A stretch of DNA of 19,741 nt from Magnaporthiopsis rhizophila (Eukaryota; Ascomycota; Sordariomycetes; Magnaporthales; Magnaporthaceae): NCBI GenBank assembly GCA_003049465.1, contig PYSS01000230.1, positions 1 to 19,741 on the forward strand, given 5' to 3'. The position numbers and the translations under genes are program-made. Positions 1-9,146 of the stretch are shown piece after piece; position 1 is the first letter of the stretch; every line of letters starts with the position of its first letter. The notes beneath the pieces are model-generated. The model had not been told where the DNA came from. It made no database searches and saw nothing but the letters and a program-made list of their open reading frames with translations.

Positions 1-20
1 CGATAGGGGGTGCACTGACT
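1..20. repeat. Terminal inverted repeat of a second pogo-like element, cut by the window edge
   Basis: The reverse complement of the first 20 bases matches the terminal repeat of the pogo element at 1928 at 18 of 20 positions, including the outermost 14 bases without mismatch. TA follows at 21-22, which fits the TA target duplication of Tc1/mariner-pogo elements. So another copy of the same family, or a close relative, ends here and its body lies left of the window. The match is direct; the identity of the missing body is inferred. Positions 23-162 after it hold nothing recognisable. Confidence 0.8.
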
Positions 21-162
21 TAGTCGGCATACAACTAGGTAGCCGATACTCCGTATCGCAAGCTTAGGTTGTGTATCTTGACACGAATAGTAGAAGCCCT
101 TCCCGGGTCTTCATCCACAGCCTTTCCACTGGCTCCTCCACGCAAAACTAGGGAACGATGTC

Positions 163-1572
163 GCCACACCAGTGTTGGCACGGGAGTGTTGACTCCATTC
201 TCTCTTAGCACATCGGGCTCCTTTCGCGGATCAAAACTTACCATCTCCGGATCGTCCCCGCCGATGGCCGCTCGACGGGTTGCCAGTTTGCCATAGGCAC
301 CGGCCGCGGGCCAACGCTGGTCCTCTGGAGTGAATATTTCTTCCAGAACGTGGCCTTGCGTTGGTTGCCGATGTCGGGCGTCATGGAGACGCGGCAAGGA
401 TGTGGCAGCCGACCGAGCAGGCCCGCGCCGCCTTCCAAACCGTAGATGAAGCACTCGCCGACCACGCGGTATGGACTCCGGTTGGCCGCAGTGTCCGAGG
501 CTTCGAGCAGCCCAGAAGTACAGGGAACATCTCCCGTTGGTACAGACGGATGGTGTTAGCAGCCGTTCGGGACGCATAAGTAAGCGGTATTCCGCGGAGC
601 ACAGGAACGACGTACTTACCCGCCATCGCCCATCTGGGGCGAGGCCGACATGACCCTCCCGGGTCTTAATAAGCGACTGCCCCGACAGAGCGAGATGTGC
701 GGTGAGTCGTCGAGTGTTATGACACGGATTCCGGGAATCTCTGGAGTTCGCTTCCAGATCGTGAAAGGAAGGCTGGTTCCCTTGAGGTCTGCTCGAAGAA
801 GACGTGTCTCTCTTGTACGGCAACTGGCGGCTCTCCCGCCAGCCATTCTCTTCTGCGTCCGGGGCGCGCACATCTGCTCGTAGCCGCGGGATGAACTCGA
901 ACTGTTTCCCGAGGTACTTTAACGTGTAAATTGCAAGCCGGTCGCTGTCAGACGCCGGGCCGAGCCAGGCGACCACCCGGTCGGCCATGGCGTACACCTC
1001 GCGCATGTGTCGCACCTGGCTGCCCTTCTCCTATCTGTTCGGCTGGTTGATGCAGATTGCGTAGACCTAAAGTGTGCGCGACCCTCAGCGTAGCGAAGGT
1101 GCCTGAGCGCCTCGGCGACGTTCTCGCTAACCGTCATCCACTGCGGCGTCGTTGGGCATCCTTTCCGACGAGGACGAGTCTCGATGAGGACTTGCGCACC
1201 TCGGCCCACGAGTAGTGAAGTGCCTCGTAAGGAACCTGAGGGCAAGAGGACCGGGATATAACCTCTTAGAGAGACGGATTAACGGAGGCATCCGGGTGCT
1301 TCCGGGCGACGCGTCTCCGGTCCGCGGCCTTGAAGATGCACCTCCCCTCGAGGTCCAGAAGGGTCGTCCATCCAAGCATCGGAGTGGGCTGGACCTTGGC
1401 GAGTCCTCCCCTCGTCTCCTTGGTTTGCCCGGTTGGAAAGCGCCAGTGAAGGAACCCGATCCTCAGGTGTTGCCATCGAGGGAGTCGCCGGAGAGCAACT
1501 CGAGAGCCCGATTTCCCGCTCCGGATCCTGCAGTGGGACGTAGCCACACTTACCAGCGGGCATGTCATCCAT
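163..1572 (-). pseudogene. HET-domain (heterokaryon incompatibility) protein, degenerate
   Basis: HET-domain proteins trigger cell death when incompatible fungal strains fuse. The minus strand gives the family landmarks in order but in shifting frames. They are an ATG at 1572 with an N-terminal GYVPLQDPEREI, PYEALHYSWAE (about 1200-1233, the YEALSYxWG box), VSENVAEALRHLRY (about 1094-1135), YAICINQ (about 1045-1065) and REVYAMADRVVAWLGP (about 958-1005). Further on come GHVGLAP (about 640-660), VVGECFIYGLEGGAGLLG (about 412-465) and PDVLRENGV near 200. A credible 89-nt intron (531-619; GTAAGT donor, GCTAAC branch point, AG acceptor) joins the last two blocks in phase. Lesions include TAG just before YAICINQ (TGG-to-TAG in a usually conserved Trp), TAG just after it, and frameshifts on both sides of VSENVAEALRHLRY and near 450. 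The middle is also much shorter than in typical 600-700 aa members. The 326-codon open frame at 35-1015 is therefore not an intact gene. Family call is strong; limits are approximate. Confidence 0.87.
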
Positions 1573-1925
1573 TTCGCGGCTTTTGACTTGGGGTTTGGGC
1601 AGAAATTGGAACGGTCGAAAGGAGCAATTAAATAGATGAGATATGCGAGTTGGGAGTTGGGATCGCGGCAACAAGGAGCAGGAAGCCAAGAAAAAATGTG
1701 ACCGGCCCCACCTAATATCAGGTCCAGACCCGGCTCCTTCTACTTACGATACCCAGCTCGCTCTTTCCCCGTCCGCAAGGAGGAAATTGCTGGCTAACCG
1801 AAAGCCGTTTGTAGACTTCTTTCTCCTCTACGTGTCTCGAGGACATGTTCTATTCCCGAACCAGAGAGCCCGCCGCTTTTCTAGCTGGATACTCCGCAAC
1901 AAGCGACCCTTTTGTGCTAATTATG
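1573..1925. other. Flank between the HET pseudogene and the pogo element, no gene seen
   Basis: Base composition is ordinary. The only long open frame begins at 1643 on the plus strand, but it runs straight across the pogo terminal repeat, so it is not a real gene. The stretch could contain the promoter of the HET gene, which is transcribed away from it; no specific site is recognisable. Confidence 0.6.
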
Positions 1926-1927
1926 TA

Positions 1928-1970
1928 AGTCAGTGCACCCCATGTCGGCCACCCCCCATAACGGCCACCT
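1928..1970 (+). repeat. Left terminal inverted repeat of the pogo element
   Basis: It begins AGTCAGTGCACCCC and aligns over 43 bases with the reverse complement of 11075-11117, with mismatches at positions 2, 16 and 17. TA directly precedes it (1926-1927). Confidence 0.9.
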
Positions 1971-2072
1971 CAAACGGGCACACTGCTTTAGATCTGGCCA
2001 CGCTTTTAACTCGCTATAAATTTTGCAATTTTGATCCCTTTTTTATACTTTTTACTGCAATCCAATACCTAT

Positions 2073-2971
2073 ATGCCAGAAAAACAGTATACCGAAGAAA
2101 ATGTCGAACAGGTTATCGAGGCTGTGCGGGCCAAGGTTCCTATTTTGAGGGCCGCCCGATTTTGGGGCATACTAAGGACCACCCTACGCCGGCGTTTAAC
2201 GGGATCCCTATTTATCCGATAGGCTAAAAAAAAATCAACAAATACCTCCGGAGCAGAAAAAGTACCTAGCTGATTGGATTTTGTTACAGGCCTTTTTAAA
2301 GCTCCCGTTAATATGTATATAAAAGTTTGGTTTTTTGCGCAAAAGATCCTCCGGTAAAGGGGTGCTTTTCAGCCTTTTGGAAAGTACTGGATTTGTGGCT
2401 TTTTAGGCCGATATTCGAAAATTTGTACCGGAAAAACGCGGTGTATGGAATTTGTATGCGTTAAAAATGCTATTATTATTATAATAAAAAAATGGTGGGC
2501 ATATTTGCAGGTTTCCGGAATGGCCTAAATAAAATCGGAAAATATATATAATATTAATAAAAGGGGCCTGCAAAAAAATAAAATAAATAACGGGCTTATT
2601 TTAGGCTTTGCATAAGCTTGGTTTTTGCAAAAAAAAAAGCCCGGAACCTGTATTTAAACCTTTTTTATTAAATATATTTCGGTTATAAAGGTTGCCTTTT
2701 TTCTGCTTACTTTATAAAAAAAAAGCATATAAAAATAGTGGTTTCCGGAAGATTTAAATCTTTTCGAAAGCTGGAAATTCACCGTAATAAATAATGGATA
2801 AATTATTAATAATATTGGAATCGAGTGGTTGCAAAAAGTTTTTTTTCCAGGCACCCAACCCCCTGCCCTTACATTGTATTTTCTGATATTAAATGCCTTT
2901 AAATCCTATGTAATTAAAAAGTTTATGTTTTTTTGCCTGCAAAATAATGTTTATTTATTATATTTACCTGC
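2073..2971 (+). pseudogene. Pogo transposase, N-terminal and first DDE part
   Basis: The ATG at 2073 starts MPEKQYTEENVEQVIEAVRA, the helix-turn-helix (psq) domain usual at the start of fungal pogo transposases. Next come IPPEQKKYLADWILLQ (about 2240-2290), a second DNA-binding domain (FFAQKIL...FGKYWICGFLGR, about 2330-2415), NIYNINKRGLQ (2541-2573), NGLILG, WFPEDLNLFESWKFT and FCLQNNVYLLYLP ending at 2971. In active relatives the catalytic acidic motifs read NxDE and a later D. Here they read NINK (2550-2561) and ILN, which are Asp-to-Asn and Glu-to-Lys changes in the G-to-A direction. Stops are mostly TAA/TAG. The frame changes twice, near the A-run at 2225-2234 and near 2290. The gene continues at 10309 after the nested insertions. 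Family call is firm; the copy is dead. Confidence 0.9.
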
Positions 2972-3064
2972 TGTTACGGAATCCATACCAAGGGGTTGTT
3001 AGTGTGGGAGAACAAGGTTATTAATAAAGGTGAAAAGACCGATCCGAAAAGGACCCTTCCCGCA

Positions 3065-3111
3065 GGTGGCTATAAGCCCTATATATCATATGGCCACAGC
3101 TATAAGCCACC
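3065..3111. repeat. Imperfect palindrome at the chromovirus insertion point
   Basis: GGTGGCTATAAGC (3065-3077) and GCTATAAGCCACC (3099-3111) are inverted copies matching at 10 of 13 positions, with the three mismatches together in the middle. The spacer is AT-rich. The chromovirus starts five bases after the palindrome. A hairpin is possible; no function is known. Confidence 0.55.
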
Positions 3112-3115
3112 AAGG
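3111..3115. repeat. Target site duplication CAAGG (left)
   Basis: Identical to 10274-10278 immediately after the 3' LTR. Five base pairs is the usual duplication length for Ty3/Gypsy integration. It fixes the LTR boundaries and rules out an LTR start at 2972. Confidence 0.93.
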
Positions 3116-3582
3116 TGTTACGACCACGGCTGGCAGGGGACAGAAGGGCTGGGGCTAACCCCCAGCGGCACGCCTTTACCCCGCAGTCATGAAGGCCAAA
3201 AGCCCGAATAACCAAAGCCAGGAGAGAGTTACGTGACTAAGCATTTACCTAATCCAGGGTGATATGTGAAATATAAACATATCACACATATTACCAGGCA
3301 GGGTATTGATATATTTGATATGAATATATCAAACATAACACAAATATAATAGGGAAAAATCGCTAATATATAAGGCAAAGGGTTTTTATTGTATTAGATA
3401 AGTTCTTAACTGAGGCTTTGGTATTAATTAACCTAAATTAGCTTTAAAGCATCCTTTTGGGCAAATAATCGAAATTTTTATTATTACCCAGTTTTCCCAG
3501 CACAAGCAACCTTGTGAAAATTATATTGCTTAGCACCTTTCCTAATATACCCTACCCTAAAAGTAAAAAACCGTTTGTAACA
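3116..3582 (+). repeat. 5' LTR of the chromovirus (467 bp)
   Basis: Runs from TGTTACGACC to TTTGTAACA. It aligns end to end with 9807-10273 without a gap, and every difference I find is a transition. The first roughly 160 bases keep G and C where the 3' LTR has A and T; the last roughly 120 bases show the reverse. The LTR should hold promoter and polyadenylation signals; I could not pinpoint them because of the AT bias. Confidence 0.95.
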
Positions 3583-3681
3583 TTTTAACTGATCCTATTC
3601 AGTATTTACCAAAAATAACAAGCAATAGCAATTATATTAATTGCAAGCAAAAAATCCGAAAACATTATTATTACTGGCAAA

Positions 3682-5634
3682 ATGTATAATAACCTTTCGG
3701 CAGCCATACAAATATTTATCGCAAAAATCGAAAAATTTAAAAAAGCTTAGGCCAAGCCCCATATTGCTGTTAAATTTTACAAATTTCCCTTACCCGATAA
3801 ATATAATAGGAAAAAAAGCAAAATCAAAACGTTCCTAACCAAATACAAAGGATATTTTTTGTTTTATTAAAACCATTTCCAATAAAAAAAATAAAAAATC
3901 GTTTATACGGCCACACGCCTGAATAACAAAATTAAAAACTGATTTAAACTTATTTGGTTTAATTACCTAAAAAAGCATAACAAATCCAAAAAAAAAACCA
4001 AATTAATATTTGCCAATTTCGAAAAGTTCGGTAAAAAAATTGCTAAGATTTTCGGATAGGTTAATAAAAAATGGATGGCCGAAAAAAAATTGCTTTAGCT
4101 CCGGCAAAAAAGCCCCATATCAATTTATATTTTCGAATTTTAGCAACTGATTAACAAATTTAACTAAACAGAGAATATTAAAATAACCCAGCTTTATTAA
4201 GGGTTAAAAAATAACGTGAAAAATAAATTATCCAAATAAAAATAACCTAAAAATTTCGTTAATTATATTATTATAACCATCCGTATCAGTAATAAATTAT
4301 ACAAACGTTACTTTAAAAAAAAAATTTAACAAACCAAACCAGTAGCGCAAAATAATAAAACTAACCAAAAAAAAGCAAAATAATAATAATCCACAGCTTA
4401 TAATATACACCCTAAACCTATAAATTTTAATATAAAAATTATATACCAGTACAAAAAATAAAAGTATATCAGGTTTAAAAACCCAAAAAACGGAAAATGT
4501 TTCAAATATAAAAAAAAAGGATATATTAAAAAAAACTGTCCTTAAAAAAACCGATAAACGGTTGTTTTTTGCCGAAAAAGTGCGCTAAAAAACCATTAGC
4601 CCATAACCCCAAATTTTCCCAAAATAACCAAATAAATAGCAAAAAAAAACCTGTGCCCCGAAATATTATTCAGTTAAATTTATTATTTTAACAGAAACTG
4701 TATAACCTATTATTTTAATAAAAATGCTACAGGATATTACCCTAAGCAATGGTTTGCCATATTATAATAAACTGGCCAATCCCGGGATAATAACAAAAAA
4801 CTCGAAAAATTAGCCCGGTGCAAAGGTGTATTAAACACCTCGGTTAATAATTTCGGAAAAAATTTAAATACAAATACAAAAATGGAACCGCTTTTGGGCC
4901 AAACATATTAATTACAAGCCCAGGAAAAAAAACTGGGCCTAACAAAATACTGAAAAACCACGGAAATAAACCCCAATAATAAAAAACCCAGCAAAAAACA
5001 ATATATGGTCGATTTTAAAAAATTCCAGCAAAAATTCGATTAGCAATTAATCGATATAAAAAAATAACCCCCTATAACTAAAAAAAAAGTACAAAAAGCA
5101 TATATTTTACTTAGGTTTTTGGAAATAAACCGGTGGTTTTGGGATTAACCCAAACCTATTAGCGGTTTAATATGCAAAAAACCAGCGCAAAATAATAAAA
5201 AAAAACTTTTGGATTGGTTAAAGGATAACCAATCGGTTATTTATTACGGGGCACTATTCGAAAATATTCCGAACCTGGATTAACGGCTAGCACGGCTATA
5301 TATATTAAATTATAAAAATATGGACCCCGATACGGGCCATTATAATAAACTTTTTTGGGCCGAATACTTATATAATAATTATAAATAATATATAATCAAA
5401 AAGCTAAAGCACGATTTTTTTCCACGGAAAAAAAAAGAAAAACTAATACGGTACCTATAATAAAAATACCAGTTTTCGAAATGGTAAATAGCAAAAATGG
5501 GCTATAAAAGTTTTGCAATAACCTTTATACTATTACCAGCCTATTTTATAATATGCCTAACAGAAATTTTTATATACCAAATATACAAAAAACCGGAATG
5601 CAAAATATATATGGAAAAAAAAGCAAAAGCCTAA
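3682..5634 (+). pseudogene. gag: gag of the chromovirus, with a long segment after the zinc knuckle
   Basis: One reading frame can be followed from the ATG at 3682 to TAA at 5632-5634, with in-frame stops but no frame loss. The first 270 codons look like a retrotransposon Gag: FPLPDKY, WFKLIWFNYL (about 3930-3965), a WMAEKKLL...LRQKSP stretch near 4070-4120 and a RISNKLYK-like motif near 4280. The zinc knuckle at 4498-4539 reads CFKYKKKGYIKKNC. The CCHC ligands Cys2 and His have both become Tyr, changes in the RIP direction. About 365 further codons follow in the same frame, including NCITYYFNKNATGYYPKQ (about 4700-4755) and MDPDTGHYNKLFWAEYL (about 5320-5370). I cannot assign a domain to that part. 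Gag would normally form the virus-like particle. The frame ends just after an A8 run where pol begins in the -1 frame. Confidence 0.85.
5616..5622 (+). promoter_or_regulatory. Candidate -1 ribosomal frameshift heptamer A AAA AAA
   Basis: In the gag frame the codons are GAA AAA AAA GCA, with TAA three codons later. Slipping back one base on the two AAA codons gives AGC AAA AGC and leads directly into the protease frame. Gag and pol are thus related by -1 exactly where a slippery homopolymer lies. RIP could have made some of these A residues from G, so the ancestral heptamer may have differed. No downstream pseudoknot was assessed. Confidence 0.5.
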
Positions 5635-8600
5635 ACAAACGGGTTTGCCCGATCGATAGGAATAATTGGGGCTTAGCAACAGGCGCTTTAAGCAAAAAAT
5701 TAAAAAGTTTACCTAAAAATAAAACACAAATAAGGCAATAATTAGCAAAATTTTTAATAATAATAATTACCGACCAGTATAAATATATTAGGATAATAAT
5801 ATACTGGAAAAGGCAAAAAATAAAAATTATAATCGATTATAAAGCCTAAAAAAACTATTTTTCACCAAAAACAATAAAAAGGTACAGTATTCCAATACAT
5901 TAAAAAAAAAAACCATATAACCTTATAATAATAAAATAAAAGCCAATTATATTTAATAAAAAAAAAATCGATATTAAAATTAATCATTTCAAATTTCGAT
6001 TTTTGGGAAAAATTTGCAAAATAACCCTGAATATTATAAATATAAAAAAAAAAAACCTAATTTTAGGTATTCCATAACTTAAAAAGTATAATTTTTTAAT
6101 AAATTGGGTTACCGAACAGATTTAATGGAGGAAATTACCATTAACCAACAGGGAAGCCCAATAGCCACAAACCCCGAATAATAAAAATCGGACGCCAGAA
6201 AGGATAACCGCAATAGCAGCAAAATATAACAATCAGCCCTGGCAAACCGCACCAACCAAAACACCAGCAAATATAAACGCAAACAAACCCGACAAACAAA
6301 AAATTATTAAAAATGGATTTAAAAATATTCCTAAAAAATATTATAAATATTAGAGATTATTTCAGAAAAATTTGGAAACGGTATTACCGGAACACGGACT
6401 GTTTAATTATAAAATTAAGCTTAAACCGGAAGCATAATTTAAATACCAAAAGCTGTATTAATTAAACCCTCGGCAAAAAAAGCTATTACAAAAATAGCTA
6501 AAGGAAAAAATCAGGAAAGGATTTACCAAACCTTCCGATTTTCCTATAGGATATAAAATTTTGTTTATTCCCAAAAAAAATAGGAAAAAACGGATATATA
6601 TCGATTATTATCCGTTAAATTAAAAAACGATAAAAAATCGGTATTTTTTACTTTTAATTAACAAATTTAAAAATAAGCTCGGGAAAAGCCGGTAATTTAT
6701 AACCTTAAATTTATGCAAAATTTATGGCCTGTTAAAAATTAAAAAGGGGAATAAATGGAAAACCGCTTTTTGAACCAAATTTGAAATATTCAAATTATTG
6801 GTAATAATTTTCGGGCTTACCAATACACCAGCCATATTCTAGCAAATAATTAACCACGTATTACAAAAATACCTCGATATTTTTGCTTTTGTATACCTGG
6901 ATAATATCCTAATTTTTTCAAATATATTAGAAAAATATAAATAATACATATATAAGGTATTACAAAAGTTGCAGGATGCAAAGCTTCTGGTTAACCCAGA
7001 TAAATGTATATAGCATTTTTTAAAAGTAATTTTTCTTGGGTTTATTATTAAATAAGGGAAAATTTAAATGAAACCCAAAAAGGTACAGGCGGTAAAAAAC
7101 TGGCCTGTACCTACTACAGTTAAAAAAATATAAAATTTTTTAAAATTTTTGAACTTTTACCGAAAATTTATCCGAAATTTTAACAAAAAGGCCATATTAT
7201 TTACGGATTTTATTAAAAATAATACCCAGTTTTATTGGGGAATACAAAAATAAACAGCCTTTAATTTGCTAAAAAAAGCTATTATCCAAATACTGGTATT
7301 AACAATGCTAAACCCAAAAAAACCCTTTAAAATTAAAATTAATATATCGAATTTTGTTATTGGAAAATAATTAAAACAGCGAAATAATTAAGAAAAACTG
7401 CACCTTTGTGCATTTTTTTTGCAAAAATTAAATAAACCAAAGCTAAATTATTAAATCCATAATAAAAAACTTTTTGCTATTATCAAAATTTTGGAAAAAT
7501 AAAAGGTATATTTGTACAAAACTAACCACCAAATTATAATATACACCAATTATAAAAACCTATCACAATTTACCATTAGCCAAATATTGAATAAAAAATA
7601 AATCTAATAAAGCCAGTTTTTTTAAAATTATAACCTCCGGATTAAGGTTAGGAAAGGGTTAAAAAACGGCCAAACAAATGCCTTAAACCGTTAATTAAAT
7701 TATTAGGTGGATATACCACCAGAAATATGCGCAGTTTTGGCCAAAGGATTAAACGGATCCCTGATTTCGGTATAGCGGGCATTAGCCAAAACAACCCAAT
7801 AAAAAAGCTGGATCCCAAAAAAAATCCAACAAATTTATAACCAAATAATTAATAAATATTAAAAGGTTGCTAAAACCTGAAAAAAATTTTGTTAATATTA
7901 CGGGTTTATAAAAACCCGCGCTAAAATATAAAAAGCAATTAAAAATTATAAAAGTTGCGCAAAAAATAAAACAAATAGATACAAGCTTTATAAATTATTT
8001 TAATCCTTGCCAGCGCTTAACAAAGCTTGGCAAAAAGTTATAATAAATTTTGTTACAGGGCTATCCAAATTAAAAAAATCTTTTATAAATATTTAATATA
8101 ATAGTATTATAATAATAATTAACCAATTTACCAAATATGCTATATACCTGTTATTTAAAAAAAATGCAAAAACCATAAAGCTAGTTTATATTTTTATCCA
8201 AAACGTGATTGTAAAATATAAAATGCTAAAATGTATAATTATAGACCGAAACAAACTGTTTAATAATAAATTTTAAAAATAGCTTACCGCCAGTTTAGGT
8301 GCAAAATATGCCTTTTTCACAGCCTATTATCCGCAAATGGATAAGCAAACGGAACAAACAAACCAAACCATAAAGCAATATTTATATTATTTTGTTAATT
8401 ATAAATAAAATAATTGGGTACAATTATTTTTTATAGTATAATTTGTATATAACAGTTCAATATACAAAAGTACGGGGATTATACCGTTTTATACAAATTA
8501 TAAATTTATACTTATAATATATAAAAAGCCTAAAATAGAACCATATATTTTAATAGCAAAAATACAGGTAAAAAAGCTTACCAAATTGCACAAAAACCTT

Positions 8601-9080
8601 TAGGCAAAACTAAAAAAATTATAATAATGTATATTTATGCAGGCCAATAAAAAAAAAATCAAAAAACCAACCTTTAAAAAGGGAAATAGCATTTATTTTT
8701 TTTAATATAATATTAAAACAAAATGATTAAGTAATAAGCTAAACCATAAAAAATTGGAACCATTTAAAATTCTGAGAAAAATTTCCAATATTAATTACAA
8801 ATTTTAATTGTTATTAATCATATATAACTATTTAATTTTTTATATTAACCTGTTTAAATTAGCACTATTAGGAATTAAAAGTAATAAATTAATAAAAATC
8901 GATCCGGAATAAAAGTATAAAATCGAAAAAATTTTAAACAAAAAAGTTATTAATAAAACCAAATATTATTTAATTAAATAAGCAGGGTACAAAATTAAAA
9001 AAAGCATATAAAAAAAAAAAATAAACCTAAAAGGTGCACCAAAAACTTTTAAAAAATACCAATAAAAAGCCTTTGGAAAA
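5622..9080 (+). pseudogene. pol: pol of the chromovirus: protease, RT, RNase H, integrase, chromodomain
   Basis: A single register carries all domains over about 3.4 kb, broken only by stop codons. Protease: IIIDYKA at about 5826-5846, where active enzymes have DSGA or DCGA, followed by LGIP*LKKYN near 6065. Reverse transcriptase: FAFVYLDNILIFS with YLDN at 6894-6905, where active enzymes have YxDD, then FLGFIIK and NFYRKFIRNF. RNase H: IYTNYKNLSQF near 7540, where TDHKNL is expected. Integrase: degenerate HHCC region (7840-7960), NFVTGLS with Asn at 8046-8048 for the first catalytic Asp, IIDRNKLF, then TAYYPQMDKQTEQTNQ with the Glu kept (about 8320-8370). The end carries HKKLEPFKI and a chromodomain (YKIEKILNKK...YYLIK*AGY, 8916-8990) that in the family targets integration to modified histones. 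Nonsense codons sit where Gln or Trp is expected. The exact end is uncertain, near 9080-9150. Confidence 0.93.
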
Positions 9081-9146
9081 AAGTTAACACTAATACCAAA
9101 ATTTGGATTACGGCTCGAAACACCCGTACCAAAATAATTTACCTGG

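Larger units (their letters stand above)
2972..3115. repeat. Left part of a 169-bp LTR-like/MITE-like insertion in the transposase gene
   Basis: The pogo reading frame is interrupted right after CCTGC (2967-2971), and CCTGC recurs at 10304-10308 where the transposase frame resumes, so CCTGC is the target duplication. The inserted sequence is 2972-3115 plus 10279-10303, 169 bp. It starts TGTTACGG and ends CCATTATA. Reading the end as a RIP product of CCGTTACA would give TG...CA termini typical of an LTR, so a solo LTR of another retroelement is my preferred reading. A small non-autonomous DNA element remains possible. It is less AT-biased than the chromovirus inserted into it. Confidence 0.7.

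Noticed and set aside
35..1015. 326-codon open frame on the minus strand as an intact HET protein
   Set aside because: It starts in the middle of the HET domain, and the conserved C-terminal blocks lie in other frames; the upstream boxes are separated by TAG and frameshifts.
1643..2227. 194-codon plus-strand open frame
   Set aside because: It crosses the transposon's terminal repeat and changes frame relative to the transposase start at 2073.
2972..3582. LTR starting at TGTTACGG (2972), 611 bp
   Set aside because: The 3' copy begins only at the counterpart of 3116, and CAAGG duplications flank 3116 and 10273; the sequence from 2972 belongs to an earlier insertion.
3583..3640. tRNA primer binding site after the 5' LTR
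   Set aside because: No stretch convincingly complementary to a tRNA 3' end; RIP may have erased it, or the element may use self-priming.
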